45,674 bases of DNA from an uncultured Muribaculaceae bacterium (GCA_910584495.1 CAJUAR010000015.1:1-45674), one strand, 5' to 3'; positions 14,954 through 25,408 are shown, numbered from the stretch's first letter. Translations and numbers: made by a program. The notes: generated from the sequence alone by a model not told the origin.

Positions 14954-17662
14954 TTAAGAGAGCAGACGTTCAACATCGTCGGGCGTCATTAGCACTTCGC
15001 GTGGTTTGGCCCCTTTGCTGGGACCGACAATGCCTATCTGCTGCATTTGTTCCATATATCGTTTTGCTTTGACAAAGCCAATGCCGAACTTGGTTTGGAG
15101 CGACGACACCGAGCCGTTGTCCTGCGAGGCCACGAACATGCAGCAGTTGCGGAATTCATCCGAAATCTGAATGTCGGCAGCTGTGATGTCGGCACTTTCT
15201 TCGCTGGGTGGTTCGGGAAGCTCGTATGCTTCGGTGAAGCCGGGCTGCTCGCTCACATGTTTGCATATTGCTTCAATTTCCGGCGTGTCGACAAACGCGC
15301 ACTGCACGCGTTCTACAACGCCGCGGTCCATGATGAGCATGTCGCCGCGGCCTATGAGCCTCTGTGCGCCGGGACGGTCGAGGATGGTCTTTGAATCGAC
15401 ACTCTGTGTAACTTTGAAGGCTATGCGAGCGGGGAAGTTGGCTTTGATCATGCCGGTGATGATGTCGGTGGACGGACGCTGTGTGGCAATGATTAGATGT
15501 ATTCCCACGGCACGCGCTTTCTGTGCCAGACGGCATATGGGCTGTGGTATCTCCTTGCCCGCTGTCATCACGAGGTCGGCATATTCATCGACAATCACAA
15601 CTATATATGGCAAATATCGGAAACCTTCGGCAGGGTTGAGCTGTCTCGATTTCACACGCTGGTTATACTCTTCGAGAGTGCGCACACGCGAAGCACGCAG
15701 CAGTTCGTAGCGCTGGTCCATTTCGGTGCACAACGAGTTGAGCGTGGCCACAACTTTCGAAACATCTGTAATCACGGCACTGTCCTCGCCGGGGATTTTT
15801 GCAAGATATTGTGGCTCGATGACCGAATAGAGCGAAAATTCCACCATTTTGGGGTCGACGAGCACAAACTTGAGCTCGTCGGGGTGCTTGGAGTAGAGCA
15901 GGGAGGTGATGATGCAGTTGAGGCCCACCGATTTACCCTGGCCTGTGGCACCGGCCACGAGGAGGTGGGGCATCTTGGTGAGGTCGGTCATGAAAATCTC
16001 GTTTGAGATTGTGGCACCAAGCACCAGCGGGAGGTTCATCTTGGTGGTCTGGAACTTGCGCGACTCGATGATGGTGCGCATGGACACCGTCTGAGGCTTG
16101 CTGTTGGGGACCTCGATGCCTATGGTTCCCTTGCCGGGGATTGGGGCGATGATGCGTATGCCGAGGGCTGCGAGGCTCATGGCTATGTCGTCCTCCAGAC
16201 TCTTGATTTTTGATATACGTGTTCCCTGCGAGGGTACGATTTCGTAGAGCGTTACCGTGGGGCCTATGACGGCTTCGATGCGGACTATTTCAATGTTGTA
16301 GCTTGCAAGAGTGCTGACAATAAGGTCTTTATTGGCCTTTTGCTCGTTTTCGTCTATTGTGAAGGTGTTGGGCCGTTCTTCGAGCAAGTCGATTGGTGGA
16401 AATTGATAGTTGGCGTGGGCTGCTCTGACATCGTATGGCTGGTCGAGCCCTATGTGGTCGCCGTGGCGGATGGTCATGGGCACTTCGGGCGAGCTTTCAG
16501 TGGCGGCATTGTCGACAATGTTGTCGGTTTCGGACTCATTGTCATTGTCGTTGTCGTTAGTCGCATCGTTTGTGCTATCGCCCAGTTTGTTGTTGACAAT
16601 CACCATCTCAGGTTCTTTTGCTTCCGCTGTTTCTTTTTTGGGCTTGACAATGCCTAAGGTCTCAGCTTCGAGCTGGTTGAGAATGTCGGTAGGGTCGGCC
16701 GGCTCGGTGTATGAGTCGGACTTGAAGCTTTCCAGAGCCGATATTGGTTTGTCGGCTTCGGAGGAAGCATCTTCGTCGCTGTCTTCGGGCACGGGCTGTG
16801 TTTCGAAAGCATCGAGAGGTGTGGATGTCGCTTCGTCGGCAGTTTCCTGCGGGGCTTGTGTTTCGTCAGCTTTGGGTTTAGGCTTGCGTTTGGGAATTGC
16901 CCGGACGATGGCCATGCACATATTGCGCAATGGATAGAAGTATACGGCAATGAGCAAGCCGCCAAGCAATGCCGACAGTGCATAAATTCCAAGGAAGTCG
17001 GCATATTCGCTGACGAGCACATTGACATTGTGTCCGTGCATGCCGCCAAGATAGAAAAGAGAATCGGAATTGAAGCTTGCCAGGCCTAAGATTACCGATA
17101 GGGCAACCGTTGTGAAGAGGCTTCGGAAAGTGAGACTGAAGAATGAGCAGCGGCGCAGGTGCATGCATGCCAGGCCCACTGTGAAAATGTAGATGGCCAG
17201 CACAAACGAAGCCACGCCGAAAGTGTCGATAAGCAGCCATTCGGCAAGTTTGGCTCCTATTATGCCTCCGGCAGTCTGCACGCTGTCGCCGGCGGCTTTG
17301 ATTTCCTCCGGAGTGCGGCCATGAATCACGCTTTGGTCAATAGTGCCGTTGGCCATGAACGAAATACACGTGGCCATCATCACAATTGCTGTGATACACA
17401 GAAAAATGCCGAAGCCAAGGTGTGTGCGAGGGTCGCGAAGAAATGAGATGAAGTTATAATTTGGCTTTTCGGGCTCGGGACGGCGTTTGGCAGAACGGCG
17501 CGGACCGTGGCTGTCGGCTGTGGGCCGAGGTCGGCGTGTCCGCGGCTGATTGTCGTCGCGATGGCCGTTGTTATATTCATGTCGGGGCGGTTTCACTCTT
17601 CTGCTGTCGCTTAGTGCGTCGGGTGCAAATTCGTCGTAGGCTGTTCGTGTGGGTTGTGGCAT
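14954..17662 (-). CDS. ftsK: DNA translocase FtsK/SpoIIIE
   Basis: 902 residues from the ATG at 17662 (MPQPTRTAYDEFAPDALSD). The frame is open 40 codons further upstream, but that segment overlaps rpe and lacks family resemblance. The N-terminus carries several membrane segments (about residues 75-260, e.g. FGIFLCITAIVMMATCISFM). An acidic, low-complexity linker follows (many D, E, N, about 290-420). The motor has Walker A GATGQGKS near 570 and Walker B VIVDEYAD near 690, with IATQRPSTDIITGMIKANFP downstream. The last 65 residues form the gamma winged helix that reads KOPS sites (FGIGFVKAKRYMEQMQQIGI). It pumps chromosome ends through the septum for dimer resolution. It starts 43 bases after rpe. 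Confidence 0.95.
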   Translation of the reverse strand: MPQPTRTAYDEFAPDALSDSRRVKPPRHEYNNGHRDDNQPRTRRPRPTADSHGPRRSAKRRPEPEKPNYNFISFLRDPRTHLGFGIFLCITAIVMMATCISFMANGTIDQSVIHGRTPEEIKAAGDSVQTAGGIIGAKLAEWLLIDTFGVASFVLAIYIFTVGLACMHLRRCSFFSLTFRSLFTTVALSVILGLASFNSDSLFYLGGMHGHNVNVLVSEYADFLGIYALSALLGGLLIAVYFYPLRNMCMAIVRAIPKRKPKPKADETQAPQETADEATSTPLDAFETQPVPEDSDEDASSEADKPISALESFKSDSYTEPADPTDILNQLEAETLGIVKPKKETAEAKEPEMVIVNNKLGDSTNDATNDNDNDNESETDNIVDNAATESSPEVPMTIRHGDHIGLDQPYDVRAAHANYQFPPIDLLEERPNTFTIDENEQKANKDLIVSTLASYNIEIVRIEAVIGPTVTLYEIVPSQGTRISKIKSLEDDIAMSLAALGIRIIAPIPGKGTIGIEVPNSKPQTVSMRTIIESRKFQTTKMNLPLVLGATISNEIFMTDLTKMPHLLVAGATGQGKSVGLNCIITSLLYSKHPDELKFVLVDPKMVEFSLYSVIEPQYLAKIPGEDSAVITDVSKVVATLNSLCTEMDQRYELLRASRVRTLEEYNQRVKSRQLNPAEGFRYLPYIVVIVDEYADLVMTAGKEIPQPICRLAQKARAVGIHLIIATQRPSTDIITGMIKANFPARIAFKVTQSVDSKTILDRPGAQRLIGRGDMLIMDRGVVERVQCAFVDTPEIEAICKHVSEQPGFTEAYELPEPPSEESADITAADIQISDEFRNCCMFVASQDNGSVSSLQTKFGIGFVKAKRYMEQMQQIGIVGPSKGAKPREVLMTPDDVERLLS

Positions 17663-17705
17663 TGCAAGTGTGGATATGGAGAGAAAAGATGGGAAAAACA
17701 CTCTC

Positions 17706-18350
17706 TTAGAGCGAAACCAGGGCTTCGATTGTTGCCAAGGGCTTATCGGAGGCGAAAACAGCGTTTCCGGCAACCAGCACATCGGCTCCGGCTGCTGCGG
17801 CTTCAGCTCCGGTCATGGCATTTATGCCTCCGTCCAGTTCGATGAGGGTCGACAGTTTGTTATCGTCAATCAGCTTACGGAGTTGGCGAGTCTTTTCGAG
17901 AGTGTGGCGGATAAATTTCTGGCCTCCGAACCCGGGATTTACGCTCATAAGAAGCACTATGTCGAGTTCGCCTATAATATCCTGCAGCATAGCCACCGGA
18001 GTTGCCGGGTTGAGTGTCACTGCAGCTTTCATCCCAGCCTCTTTGATGCTTTGCACCACACGGTGGAGATGGGTGCAGGCTTCGAAATGCACGTTCATAA
18101 TCGAAGCTCCTGCATCGCGTACAGCACCCACATATCGCCCGGGGTCGACAATCATCAGGTGCACGTCCAAAGGTTTGTCGGTGAGTTTGGACACGGCTTT
18201 GATTACCGGAAATCCAAATGATATGTTTGGCACGAAGACACCGTCCATAACATCGCAGTGTATCCACTGCGCGCGGCTGCGGTTGAGCATGTCAATGTCG
18301 CGGCTCAGTTGGCCGAAATCGGCCGAAAGTATCGAAGGGGAAACAATCAT
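17706..18350 (-). CDS. rpe: Ribulose-phosphate 3-epimerase
   Basis: 214 residues. It interconverts ribulose 5-phosphate and xylulose 5-phosphate in the pentose phosphate pathway. The TIM-barrel motifs are complete: SPSILSADFGQLSRDIDML, IHCDVMDGVFVPNISFG (metal ligands H and D), DVHLMIVDP, MSVNPGFGGQKFI and ELDGGIN. It overlaps the dedA stop by 4 bases. Confidence 0.96.
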   Translation of the reverse strand: MIVSPSILSADFGQLSRDIDMLNRSRAQWIHCDVMDGVFVPNISFGFPVIKAVSKLTDKPLDVHLMIVDPGRYVGAVRDAGASIMNVHFEACTHLHRVVQSIKEAGMKAAVTLNPATPVAMLQDIIGELDIVLLMSVNPGFGGQKFIRHTLEKTRQLRKLIDDNKLSTLIELDGGINAMTGAEAAAAGADVLVAGNAVFASDKPLATIEALVSL

Positions 18351-19027
18351 TTCTTGTCGTTTTTTTTCTTGAAGGCATTATAGATAATGTAGGCAGCACA
18401 TGCGGCAAGCAGGACGAGGCCGCCTATGGTCAGGTAGCCGTTATATTTCTCCACGGCATCATAGAGCTGGTCGAGGCTCACGTGCTGCGACAGCCACCAA
18501 CCCAGGCCGGCGAGAATGACGTTCCACACAAGGGCTCCAAGGGATGTGTAGAGCATGAAAAGCCATATGTTCATACGCGCTATGCCGGCCGGTATGCTGA
18601 TTAGCTGGCGAACGGCGGGAATGAGGCGGCCGATAAATGTGCTTGCTGCTCCGTGGTCGTCGAAGTAGTGTTCGGCTTTTTCAACTTTTTCCTGATTGAT
18701 GAGGCATGCGTGGCCAAAACGGGAATTGGCGAAGGCGTAGACAATCGGGCGGCCAATGACCAGCGACAGAACGTAGTTGATCAGCGCACCTGTAAGCGCA
18801 CCAGCTGTTGCCACGGCAACAACCATGAAAATGTTCATGTCGCCGCGCTGAATGGCGAGATATGCGGCAGGAGGCACCACAACCTCGCTCGGAAAAGGAA
18901 TGAAAGAACTCTCGATAACCATGAAAATGAACACGAACAGATAGCTGGCATTGTTTACAAACCAGTCGAAAAACCATGCCGCGTTCAGGTAGTCGGTAAT
19001 GGCAAGGGGAATATACAAATCAAGCAT
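18347..19027 (-). CDS. DedA family membrane protein
   Basis: 226 residues with several hydrophobic segments. Family marks are SFIPFPSEVVVPPAAYLA (the E within a re-entrant loop), GALTGALINYVLSLVIGRPI, and FIGRLIPAVRQLISIPAGIA with the conserved arginines. DedA/VTT proteins are thought to be lipid (undecaprenyl phosphate or phospholipid) scramblases or transporters. It ends in a basic tail (KKKNDKK). It is first in the six-gene operon, behind a promoter at 19045-19075. Confidence 0.92.
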   Translation of the reverse strand: MLDLYIPLAITDYLNAAWFFDWFVNNASYLFVFIFMVIESSFIPFPSEVVVPPAAYLAIQRGDMNIFMVVAVATAGALTGALINYVLSLVIGRPIVYAFANSRFGHACLINQEKVEKAEHYFDDHGAASTFIGRLIPAVRQLISIPAGIARMNIWLFMLYTSLGALVWNVILAGLGWWLSQHVSLDQLYDAVEKYNGYLTIGGLVLLAACAAYIIYNAFKKKNDKK

Positions 19028-19044
19028 GTGTCTATTATTTTATG

Positions 19045-19075
19045 CAAAATTACAAAAAATAGAAGCAACGACAAA
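19045..19075 (-). promoter_or_regulatory. Promoter of the dedA-aroC operon
   Basis: The minus strand has TTTG (19075-19072), 19 bases, then TAATTTTG (19052-19045), matching TAnnTTTG. The dedA start is 18 bases further on. Confidence 0.65.
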
Positions 19076-19090
19076 ACAAAATGCACTATC

Positions 19091-19104
19091 GTGCGATCTC
19101 GCAC
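19091..19104. promoter_or_regulatory. 14-bp dyad between divergent promoters
   Basis: GTGCGATCTCGCAC is a perfect 6-bp inverted repeat with a 2-base centre. It lies just upstream of the dedA promoter and about 100 bases ahead of the metalloprotease -7 box. It could be an operator, but no regulator gene is adjacent. Confidence 0.4.
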
Positions 19105-19202
19105 TTGCCGAAATGTCAAGACTAATGCTATATGCGCTGTCTTTTTGAATGATAAATATGTAAAAAATCTTAACGGATGATAGCTTTTTGCGCTAAAATT
19201 AG

Positions 19203-19210
19203 TATCTTTG
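19203..19210 (+). promoter_or_regulatory. Putative -7 box of the metalloprotease gene
   Basis: TATCTTTG matches TAnnTTTG. A TTTG occurs upstream at 19187-19190, but the 12-base gap is too short, so the -33 element is weak or absent. The leader to the start at 19330 would be about 115 bases. Confidence 0.45.
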
Positions 19211-19329
19211 CATGCAAAATTTCAGTTGATGTAGTTTCTGATAGCAGACAATAGACAATTAACCAATAGCGTAAGACACCATAAGCCGCATGTATTCAAA
19301 TTGCTACGGCGATGTTAAGCAATTAATCT

Positions 19330-22041
19330 ATGTTCAAAAAAGTATTTTCCACACTGCTTCCCGGAACCATTGCCATGGCTATCGCTTTGGCTCTTGCGAT
19401 TTCGGCCGGAGCTTCTGCCGATACCAATAAGGCCGAGCGTTCGTTCTTGTTCTTTTCCAAGAAGAAAAAACAGACTAAGGAGAATGTCGTCGATTCGGTA
19501 AAGTCAAAAAATAGTTATGAGAAAATTACCGAGGGGGCTACTTATTGCTCGGATGGCCTCTTCAAGGTTGTTGCCAAGAAGGGCGATTACTATTTTGAAA
19601 TTCCTAAAAGGCTGATGGGTAAAGATATGCTTGTTATCAACAAGTTCGTGAAGGTGCCCTCCGAGCTTAATGATGCCGGTGTGAACCGGGGCATAAACTA
19701 TTCAAGCCGTATGGTGGCTTTCGAACTCGACACTGTTGGAAAGCGGTTGATGGTCCGCCAGTCGCGCCCTTTGCCCGATGTGAAAAAAGACGATGCCCTG
19801 GCGCGTTCGGTGGCCGACAATTATATTTCGCCAATAATGGCTTCGTTTCCCATCGAGGCTTACAACAACGATTCGTCGGCGGTGGTGGTGAAAGTCAACG
19901 ATATTTACGATGGAACAAAGACGAGTTTCAACGATGTGTTCAACGAAATCAATATCGGAGGCTCGGCCGACAAAGCTCTGTCCAAAATAAAATCCGTCAA
20001 GGCTTTCGATAACAATATCTATGCGGTGAGTGAGCTCACCACAGCAGTGAGCGAACCGGGAGGCAAGGTGTATGTAACTGTTGAGGTGGGTTCGTCGCTT
20101 CTCCTGCTGCCCGAAAAACAGATGAAACGTCGTTTTGTCAGCCCGCGAGTGGGCTATTTCACTGAGACTGCCCTCCGCTACGGCGATAAACAGCAGCGCG
20201 TTTCGCGCAGGCATTATATCACTCGCTGGCGTCTCGAACCTCGCGACGAGGACAAAGAGGCATATCTTGCCGGTGTGCTCGTCGAGCCGGTAAAACCCAT
20301 AGTGTTCTGGCTTGACAACACCATTCCCTATCAATGGCGCAAATATATTAAACGAGGCATCGAGGATTGGAACGAAGCTTTTGAGTTTGCCGGTTTTAAA
20401 AACGCTGTCAGGGTGGAACAGATTCCCGACAGCACGGATGTGGATATGGACGACATTAACTACTCGGTGTTGACTTATGCCGCCTCGAGACAGTCCAACG
20501 CCATGGGCCCGTCGATAACCGATCCTCGCACAGGCGAAATTCTCGAAGCCGACATCATGTGGTGGCACAACGTGCTCGACATTCTGCACGATTGGATTGT
20601 GGTCCAGACAGGGGCCGTCGACCCGCGTGCCCGGACGCTCGAGCTGCCCGAAGAGCTCATTGGAGATGCCATGAGGTTTGTGGCCTGCCATGAGGTGGGG
20701 CACTCGTTGGGCTTGCGGCACAATATGATGGCTTCGGCGGCAATTCCCACCGATTCGTTGCGCTCGGCATCTTTTATTGAAGAGCTCGGAGGAACGAGTT
20801 CGTCGATTATGGACTATGCGCGCTTTAACTATGTAGCCCAGCCCGGCGACGGTGTGAAAATCCTGTCGCCGCACATTGGTCCCTACGACCGCTTCGCAAT
20901 CGAATATGGCTACCGTTGGTTTGGCAAAGATACTCCCGAAGAAGAGGATGAAGTTCTTCAGGAACTAATCGACAACCACGAAGGCCCTCTTTATGCCTAC
21001 TCCGAGGCCCAGGATTCGCGCGAAGCCATAGATCCCCGCGCATTGAGCGAAGACCTTGGCTCAGACCCTGTGAAGTCGGCAAAATACGGCATAGCAAACC
21101 TCAAACGGATAGTTCCTAACATCATTGAATGGACCACAGACGGCACGCGCGGACAGGACTACGACGAAGCTTCGCGTCTCTACTATTCCATCATCGGACA
21201 GTGGCAGCGCTATCTCTACCATGTCCTTGCCAATATTGGCGGCATCTGCGTTGACAACACCACTATTGGCGATGGCCGCACAACATATCGTTTCGTCGAC
21301 ACCGACCGACAGCGCCAGGCTGTGCAATTCCTTATCGATGAGGCTCTGACACAACCCGCGTGGCTTTTCGACGCCGATTTGACGAACTATACCTTCCTCG
21401 TTTCCAACACTCCCATAGGTCGTATGGAGAACTCGCCCAACTATATATTGAAAAACGCACAGAGCTTCCTGCTGTGGGACTTGTTGAGCGACAACCGTAT
21501 CATCCGAATGTTCGAAAACGAGGCTATGAATAAAGACAAAGCTTTCAAAAGCTCCGAGATGATTGACATGCTCCACAATGCAATATTTGCTAAAACCATC
21601 AAAGGCCAGACCCCCGATGTCCGCGAGCGTTCGGTGCAAAAGAATTTTGTAGATGCCCTCCTTATCGCAGCCAGCGAGAACCAAGGCGTGAAGACGCTTA
21701 AAACCAACGACCGCAGCCTTGATGCCGACCATGTGGCTATGATGCTTGACAATCCCGATGAAATGTGTTGCTCGGGCCATAGTCATGACAGTGCCGACAT
21801 AGATCCTTCGGGCCACGCTTTGGCAGGCGAACGCACTGCAGGTCGCCGAATTCTCAACTTCTACGGTACACAGGGCAACCGTGTGTCGGATGCAATATCG
21901 CTCAAACGCGGCGAACTGATGCGCCTGCGCGAGCTGCTTATTTCGAGAATACCAATGGCGCAGCGTGATGCCCGCTATCACTATCAGGATCTGGTGATGC
22001 GTATCAACACTGCCCTCGGCATTGCCCAGCTCAAACAGTGA
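19330..22041 (+). CDS. Secreted zinc-dependent metalloprotease (DUF5118/DUF5117/DUF4953 type)
   Basis: 903 residues with an N-terminal signal peptide (TLLPGTIAMAIALALAISAG). A Bacteroidetes DUF5117/5118 region follows (YYFEIPKRLMGKDMLVINKF, VGYFTETALRYGDKQQRVSR, then ITRWRLEPRDEDKEAYLAG). The zinc site is HEVGHSLGLRHNM near residue 454, with the extended HExxHxxGxxH motif and a SSIMDYARF Met-turn-like segment downstream. The length and domain order fit the family of large periplasmic or outer-membrane zinc proteases of unknown substrate. It precedes the SusC gene by 64 bases on the same strand, so it probably supplies peptides to that transporter. Confidence 0.88.
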   Translation: MFKKVFSTLLPGTIAMAIALALAISAGASADTNKAERSFLFFSKKKKQTKENVVDSVKSKNSYEKITEGATYCSDGLFKVVAKKGDYYFEIPKRLMGKDMLVINKFVKVPSELNDAGVNRGINYSSRMVAFELDTVGKRLMVRQSRPLPDVKKDDALARSVADNYISPIMASFPIEAYNNDSSAVVVKVNDIYDGTKTSFNDVFNEINIGGSADKALSKIKSVKAFDNNIYAVSELTTAVSEPGGKVYVTVEVGSSLLLLPEKQMKRRFVSPRVGYFTETALRYGDKQQRVSRRHYITRWRLEPRDEDKEAYLAGVLVEPVKPIVFWLDNTIPYQWRKYIKRGIEDWNEAFEFAGFKNAVRVEQIPDSTDVDMDDINYSVLTYAASRQSNAMGPSITDPRTGEILEADIMWWHNVLDILHDWIVVQTGAVDPRARTLELPEELIGDAMRFVACHEVGHSLGLRHNMMASAAIPTDSLRSASFIEELGGTSSSIMDYARFNYVAQPGDGVKILSPHIGPYDRFAIEYGYRWFGKDTPEEEDEVLQELIDNHEGPLYAYSEAQDSREAIDPRALSEDLGSDPVKSAKYGIANLKRIVPNIIEWTTDGTRGQDYDEASRLYYSIIGQWQRYLYHVLANIGGICVDNTTIGDGRTTYRFVDTDRQRQAVQFLIDEALTQPAWLFDADLTNYTFLVSNTPIGRMENSPNYILKNAQSFLLWDLLSDNRIIRMFENEAMNKDKAFKSSEMIDMLHNAIFAKTIKGQTPDVRERSVQKNFVDALLIAASENQGVKTLKTNDRSLDADHVAMMLDNPDEMCCSGHSHDSADIDPSGHALAGERTAGRRILNFYGTQGNRVSDAISLKRGELMRLRELLISRIPMAQRDARYHYQDLVMRINTALGIAQLKQ

Positions 22042-22105
22042 TGAATCCATACTTTCTCCAATAAACCGTTATACACATAATACAGTCATTTTCAGCAGTT
22101 TTGCT

Positions 22106-25100
22106 ATGAAAAGATTTTTAAACACATTTCTGGTAGCCATATTGTTTTTGGCCATTTGTCCGGCCTTTGCTGCCAGTGCGCAACGTACAATCACCGGTGT
22201 GCTTTTGTCGGAAGAAGACAAAGAGCCTCTGATTGGCGCATCTATAACAGTGTCCGAGGCACAGCTGAAAAAGGCAGGTGTCAAGACTAAGACCCTTGGC
22301 GTTGTCACAGACATCGACGGCAAATTCTCGCTCACTATTCCAAATGCAGTGACAGAGATAGAATGTCGGAGCCTGGGCTTCAATCCGCGCACTATCATGC
22401 TGGTGCCCGGAGTCAACAACTACGACCTTACATTGGCGCCCTCGACGGTGACGCTCTCCGACGTTGTAGTAACAGGCTACCAAACCATTGAACGACGCAA
22501 ACTTACCGCCTCCATTTCGAAAATGGATGTGGACGAGAATAAACTCGGTTCAATTATGAACATCGACCAGGCCCTCGCAGGCCAGGTGGCCGGTCTGTCG
22601 GCATTGCAGAGCAGCGGTTCGCCCGGTGCTCCTCTTAAAATCCGTATTCGAGGTACGGCTTCGCTCCAAGGCACGCAGGACCCTCTGTGGGTAATCGACG
22701 GTGTGCCTATGAACGGCACCGAAATGCCTTCGACTGAAGAGCTTAAGGACATTGACAACCTCTATCAGTCGTCGATTGCCGGTCTCAATCCGGCCGACAT
22801 CGAGAGCATTACCGTGCTCAAAGATGCCGCTGCTACGGCTATCTACGGTACGCGAGCCGCAAATGGTGTGATTGTTATCACCACCAAGAGCGGCAAGCAG
22901 GGCCCGGCGCAGATTTCTTTCGGCGCACGCCTGACCTATTCGCCCAAGCCCGACATCGACCGTCTTAATCTCCTCAATTCCAGCGAGAAAGTAGACCTTG
23001 AGCTTGACTTGCTCGGCACCGACTTCACATATCGCGAAAATAAAGGCGCAGTGAGCCGTATTCTTCAGGCCAACGGCGCTTTCGACACTTTCAAACAAGG
23101 CGGATGGGCTGCTTTGCCCGCTCATGTACAGGCACAAATCAACGACCTTCGTCTGATCAATACCGACTGGAACGACATCCTTTTCCGCGATACCTTCAGC
23201 CAGGAATATAACCTGAGCATTTCGGGTGGCGGCGACAAAGCTACATATTATACTTCGCTCGGCTATCAGGACGAAAAGGGCAATGTTCCCGGTGTGTCGA
23301 TGAACCGCTTCAACATTGTGCTCAAAACCAACTATCGTTTGAGCAGTAAATTCAAGGTAGGGGCTTCGGTGTTTGCAAACCGTCGCAAGAATGATTCGTA
23401 TCTGACCGACAACGACGGCTTTTCGAATCCGGTTTACTATTCCCGCCGTGCAAACCCCTACCAGATTCCCTATGATGACCTCGGTAACTATGTCTATGAC
23501 ATCGATATCCAAGGCCGCGAGGACAGTGACTTGAAATTCAATGTGTTCGAAGAACGCAACAATACAGACTATACACTTGAGAACAGCGGTCTCACTGCCT
23601 TGCTCGATGCCGACCTGCGTTTCAACGACTGGTTGAAAGCCACAACACAGGTGGGCTTTCAGTACGACAACACTGAGACGCAGACCTATGCCTCGAAAGA
23701 AACCTATGCAATGCGCAAGGAATTCTACCGCACCGAGGTGATGGGTTCTGACGGTGTGCGCAAAACCTTCCTGCCCGACGGTGGACGTCACATGCAGAGC
23801 AAATCGACAAACAAACAGATTAACTGGAAGGCACAGATTGAATTCAGCAAACGCCTTGCTGCCAACCACGAGCTCGAAGTGATGCTCGGCACCGAGCTGC
23901 GCAAAACATGGTACGATTCGTTCTCTTCCACTGCTTATGGCTACGACCGCAAAACACTCACCAGCAAGCCGGTGATTTTCCCCAACGAATCGTGGGCTCG
24001 TACATTCCCCCTCCACGTCGAAAGTCAGCAGGAGAATGCCTATGCCTCTTTCTACGGCACCACATCTTACTCGCTGCTGCGTCGCTACACCTTTGGGGCC
24101 AGTGTCCGTTTCGACGGTTCCGACCTTTTCGGCGTTGCAAAGAAATATCGTTTCCTGCCGCTCTACTCGTTCAGCGCCCTGTGGCGCATTTCCGACGAAC
24201 CTTGGCTCCGCGATGTGACGGCTATTAACAACCTCGCCCTCCGTGCAAGCTATGGCGTGCAGGGAAATATCGACAAATCGACCTCGTCGTATGTAATGGG
24301 CAATTACAACAATGCTTCTATCCTGCCCGGGGTAACCGAAGATGTGATTGTGCTGGGCACTCCGCCAAACCGCCGTCTGCGCTGGGAGAAGACACACACC
24401 GCAAATGCCGGCCTCGATATTAGTGTTCTCAACAGTGCCATCACTATTTCGGCCGATGCCTACTATCGCAGGGGCAACGATCTGATTTCGCTCAAAATGC
24501 TCCCCCTCGAAACCGGATTCCTCTCAACCATGGTCAACTGGGCTTCGATGGAGAACCGTGGCATTGAATTTGCTTTGGCAACACGAAACATTGCAAACAA
24601 GGATTTCCGCTGGACTACAAATTTCAACATTGCCTATAACGAGAACAAAGTGCTTCACGAGACTGTGCCTTTCAACCAGACAACTCCATCACGCGAAGGC
24701 TTTCCCGTCAGTGCAATATTTGCCTACAAGACTGCCGGCCTCGACGACCAGGGCTATCCGCTCTTCTGGGGCGAGAATGGCGAGAAAGTGACGGCAAAGG
24801 AATTTCTTAAACTAAACGGCGCGGGGGCGAGCACACTCACAGCTGCAGAACAACGCGACAAATATACATATATGGGTTCGGGCGATCCGCTTTGGACCGG
24901 TGGCTTTATCAACAACTTCTACTGGCGCGATTTCGACCTTACCGTTAATTTCGCCTTCAACCTGAAGATGTTCACTCGTATCCAGCCTTCGTACAACAGC
25001 GTTTGGTTCGACCGTGGCATGAACACCAACCGCGACATCCTGGACCGTTGGACACCAACAAACACCACTTCTAATCTTCCGGCTCTTATGCCCGAAGGTG

Positions 25101-25393
25101 TCCGTAGCGACGAACGCACTCAGTACGGCGAATTTACGCTCTACAGCATGCTCGATTCGTGGGTGAAACGTTCCGACCATGTGCGTCTGCAGAGCGTCAT
25201 TCTTGGCTACAACCTTCCCTTGCCCTTCATCCACCATGCCGGCCTGAGCAGTGTGCGTGTGGCTTTCGAGGCTCGCAATTTGCTGGTGTTCGGTGCAAAC
25301 TATAAGAACTTCCTCGATCCCGAGACGATGGGCAACCCCTTTGCACAGCCCATTCCCAAGAGCTATTCGTTCAATCTTCAAGTCAAATTCTGA
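22106..25393 (+). CDS. SusC/RagA family TonB-linked outer membrane transporter
   Basis: 1095 residues from the ATG at 22106 (MKRFLNTFLVAILFLAICPA), chosen because it gives a clean signal peptide and does not overlap the protease. A carboxypeptidase-regulatory-like domain comes first (ITGVLLSEEDKEPLIGASIT), then the TonB-dependent plug (VTLSDVVVTGYQTIERRKLT; GQVAGLSALQSSGSPGAPLK; DPLWVIDGVPM; ATAIYGTRAANGVIVITTK), then a long beta-barrel ending in an aromatic-terminated strand (SYSFNLQVKF). Together with the SusD-like lipoprotein directly downstream it forms a TonB-powered uptake complex. Its neighbour is a protease, so peptides are a more likely cargo than glycans; this is inferred. Confidence 0.95.
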   Translation: MKRFLNTFLVAILFLAICPAFAASAQRTITGVLLSEEDKEPLIGASITVSEAQLKKAGVKTKTLGVVTDIDGKFSLTIPNAVTEIECRSLGFNPRTIMLVPGVNNYDLTLAPSTVTLSDVVVTGYQTIERRKLTASISKMDVDENKLGSIMNIDQALAGQVAGLSALQSSGSPGAPLKIRIRGTASLQGTQDPLWVIDGVPMNGTEMPSTEELKDIDNLYQSSIAGLNPADIESITVLKDAAATAIYGTRAANGVIVITTKSGKQGPAQISFGARLTYSPKPDIDRLNLLNSSEKVDLELDLLGTDFTYRENKGAVSRILQANGAFDTFKQGGWAALPAHVQAQINDLRLINTDWNDILFRDTFSQEYNLSISGGGDKATYYTSLGYQDEKGNVPGVSMNRFNIVLKTNYRLSSKFKVGASVFANRRKNDSYLTDNDGFSNPVYYSRRANPYQIPYDDLGNYVYDIDIQGREDSDLKFNVFEERNNTDYTLENSGLTALLDADLRFNDWLKATTQVGFQYDNTETQTYASKETYAMRKEFYRTEVMGSDGVRKTFLPDGGRHMQSKSTNKQINWKAQIEFSKRLAANHELEVMLGTELRKTWYDSFSSTAYGYDRKTLTSKPVIFPNESWARTFPLHVESQQENAYASFYGTTSYSLLRRYTFGASVRFDGSDLFGVAKKYRFLPLYSFSALWRISDEPWLRDVTAINNLALRASYGVQGNIDKSTSSYVMGNYNNASILPGVTEDVIVLGTPPNRRLRWEKTHTANAGLDISVLNSAITISADAYYRRGNDLISLKMLPLETGFLSTMVNWASMENRGIEFALATRNIANKDFRWTTNFNIAYNENKVLHETVPFNQTTPSREGFPVSAIFAYKTAGLDDQGYPLFWGENGEKVTAKEFLKLNGAGASTLTAAEQRDKYTYMGSGDPLWTGGFINNFYWRDFDLTVNFAFNLKMFTRIQPSYNSVWFDRGMNTNRDILDRWTPTNTTSNLPALMPEGVRSDERTQYGEFTLYSMLDSWVKRSDHVRLQSVILGYNLPLPFIHHAGLSSVRVAFEARNLLVFGANYKNFLDPETMGNPFAQPIPKSYSFNLQVKF

Positions 25394-25408
25394 TAACTTA
25401 CACATAAC

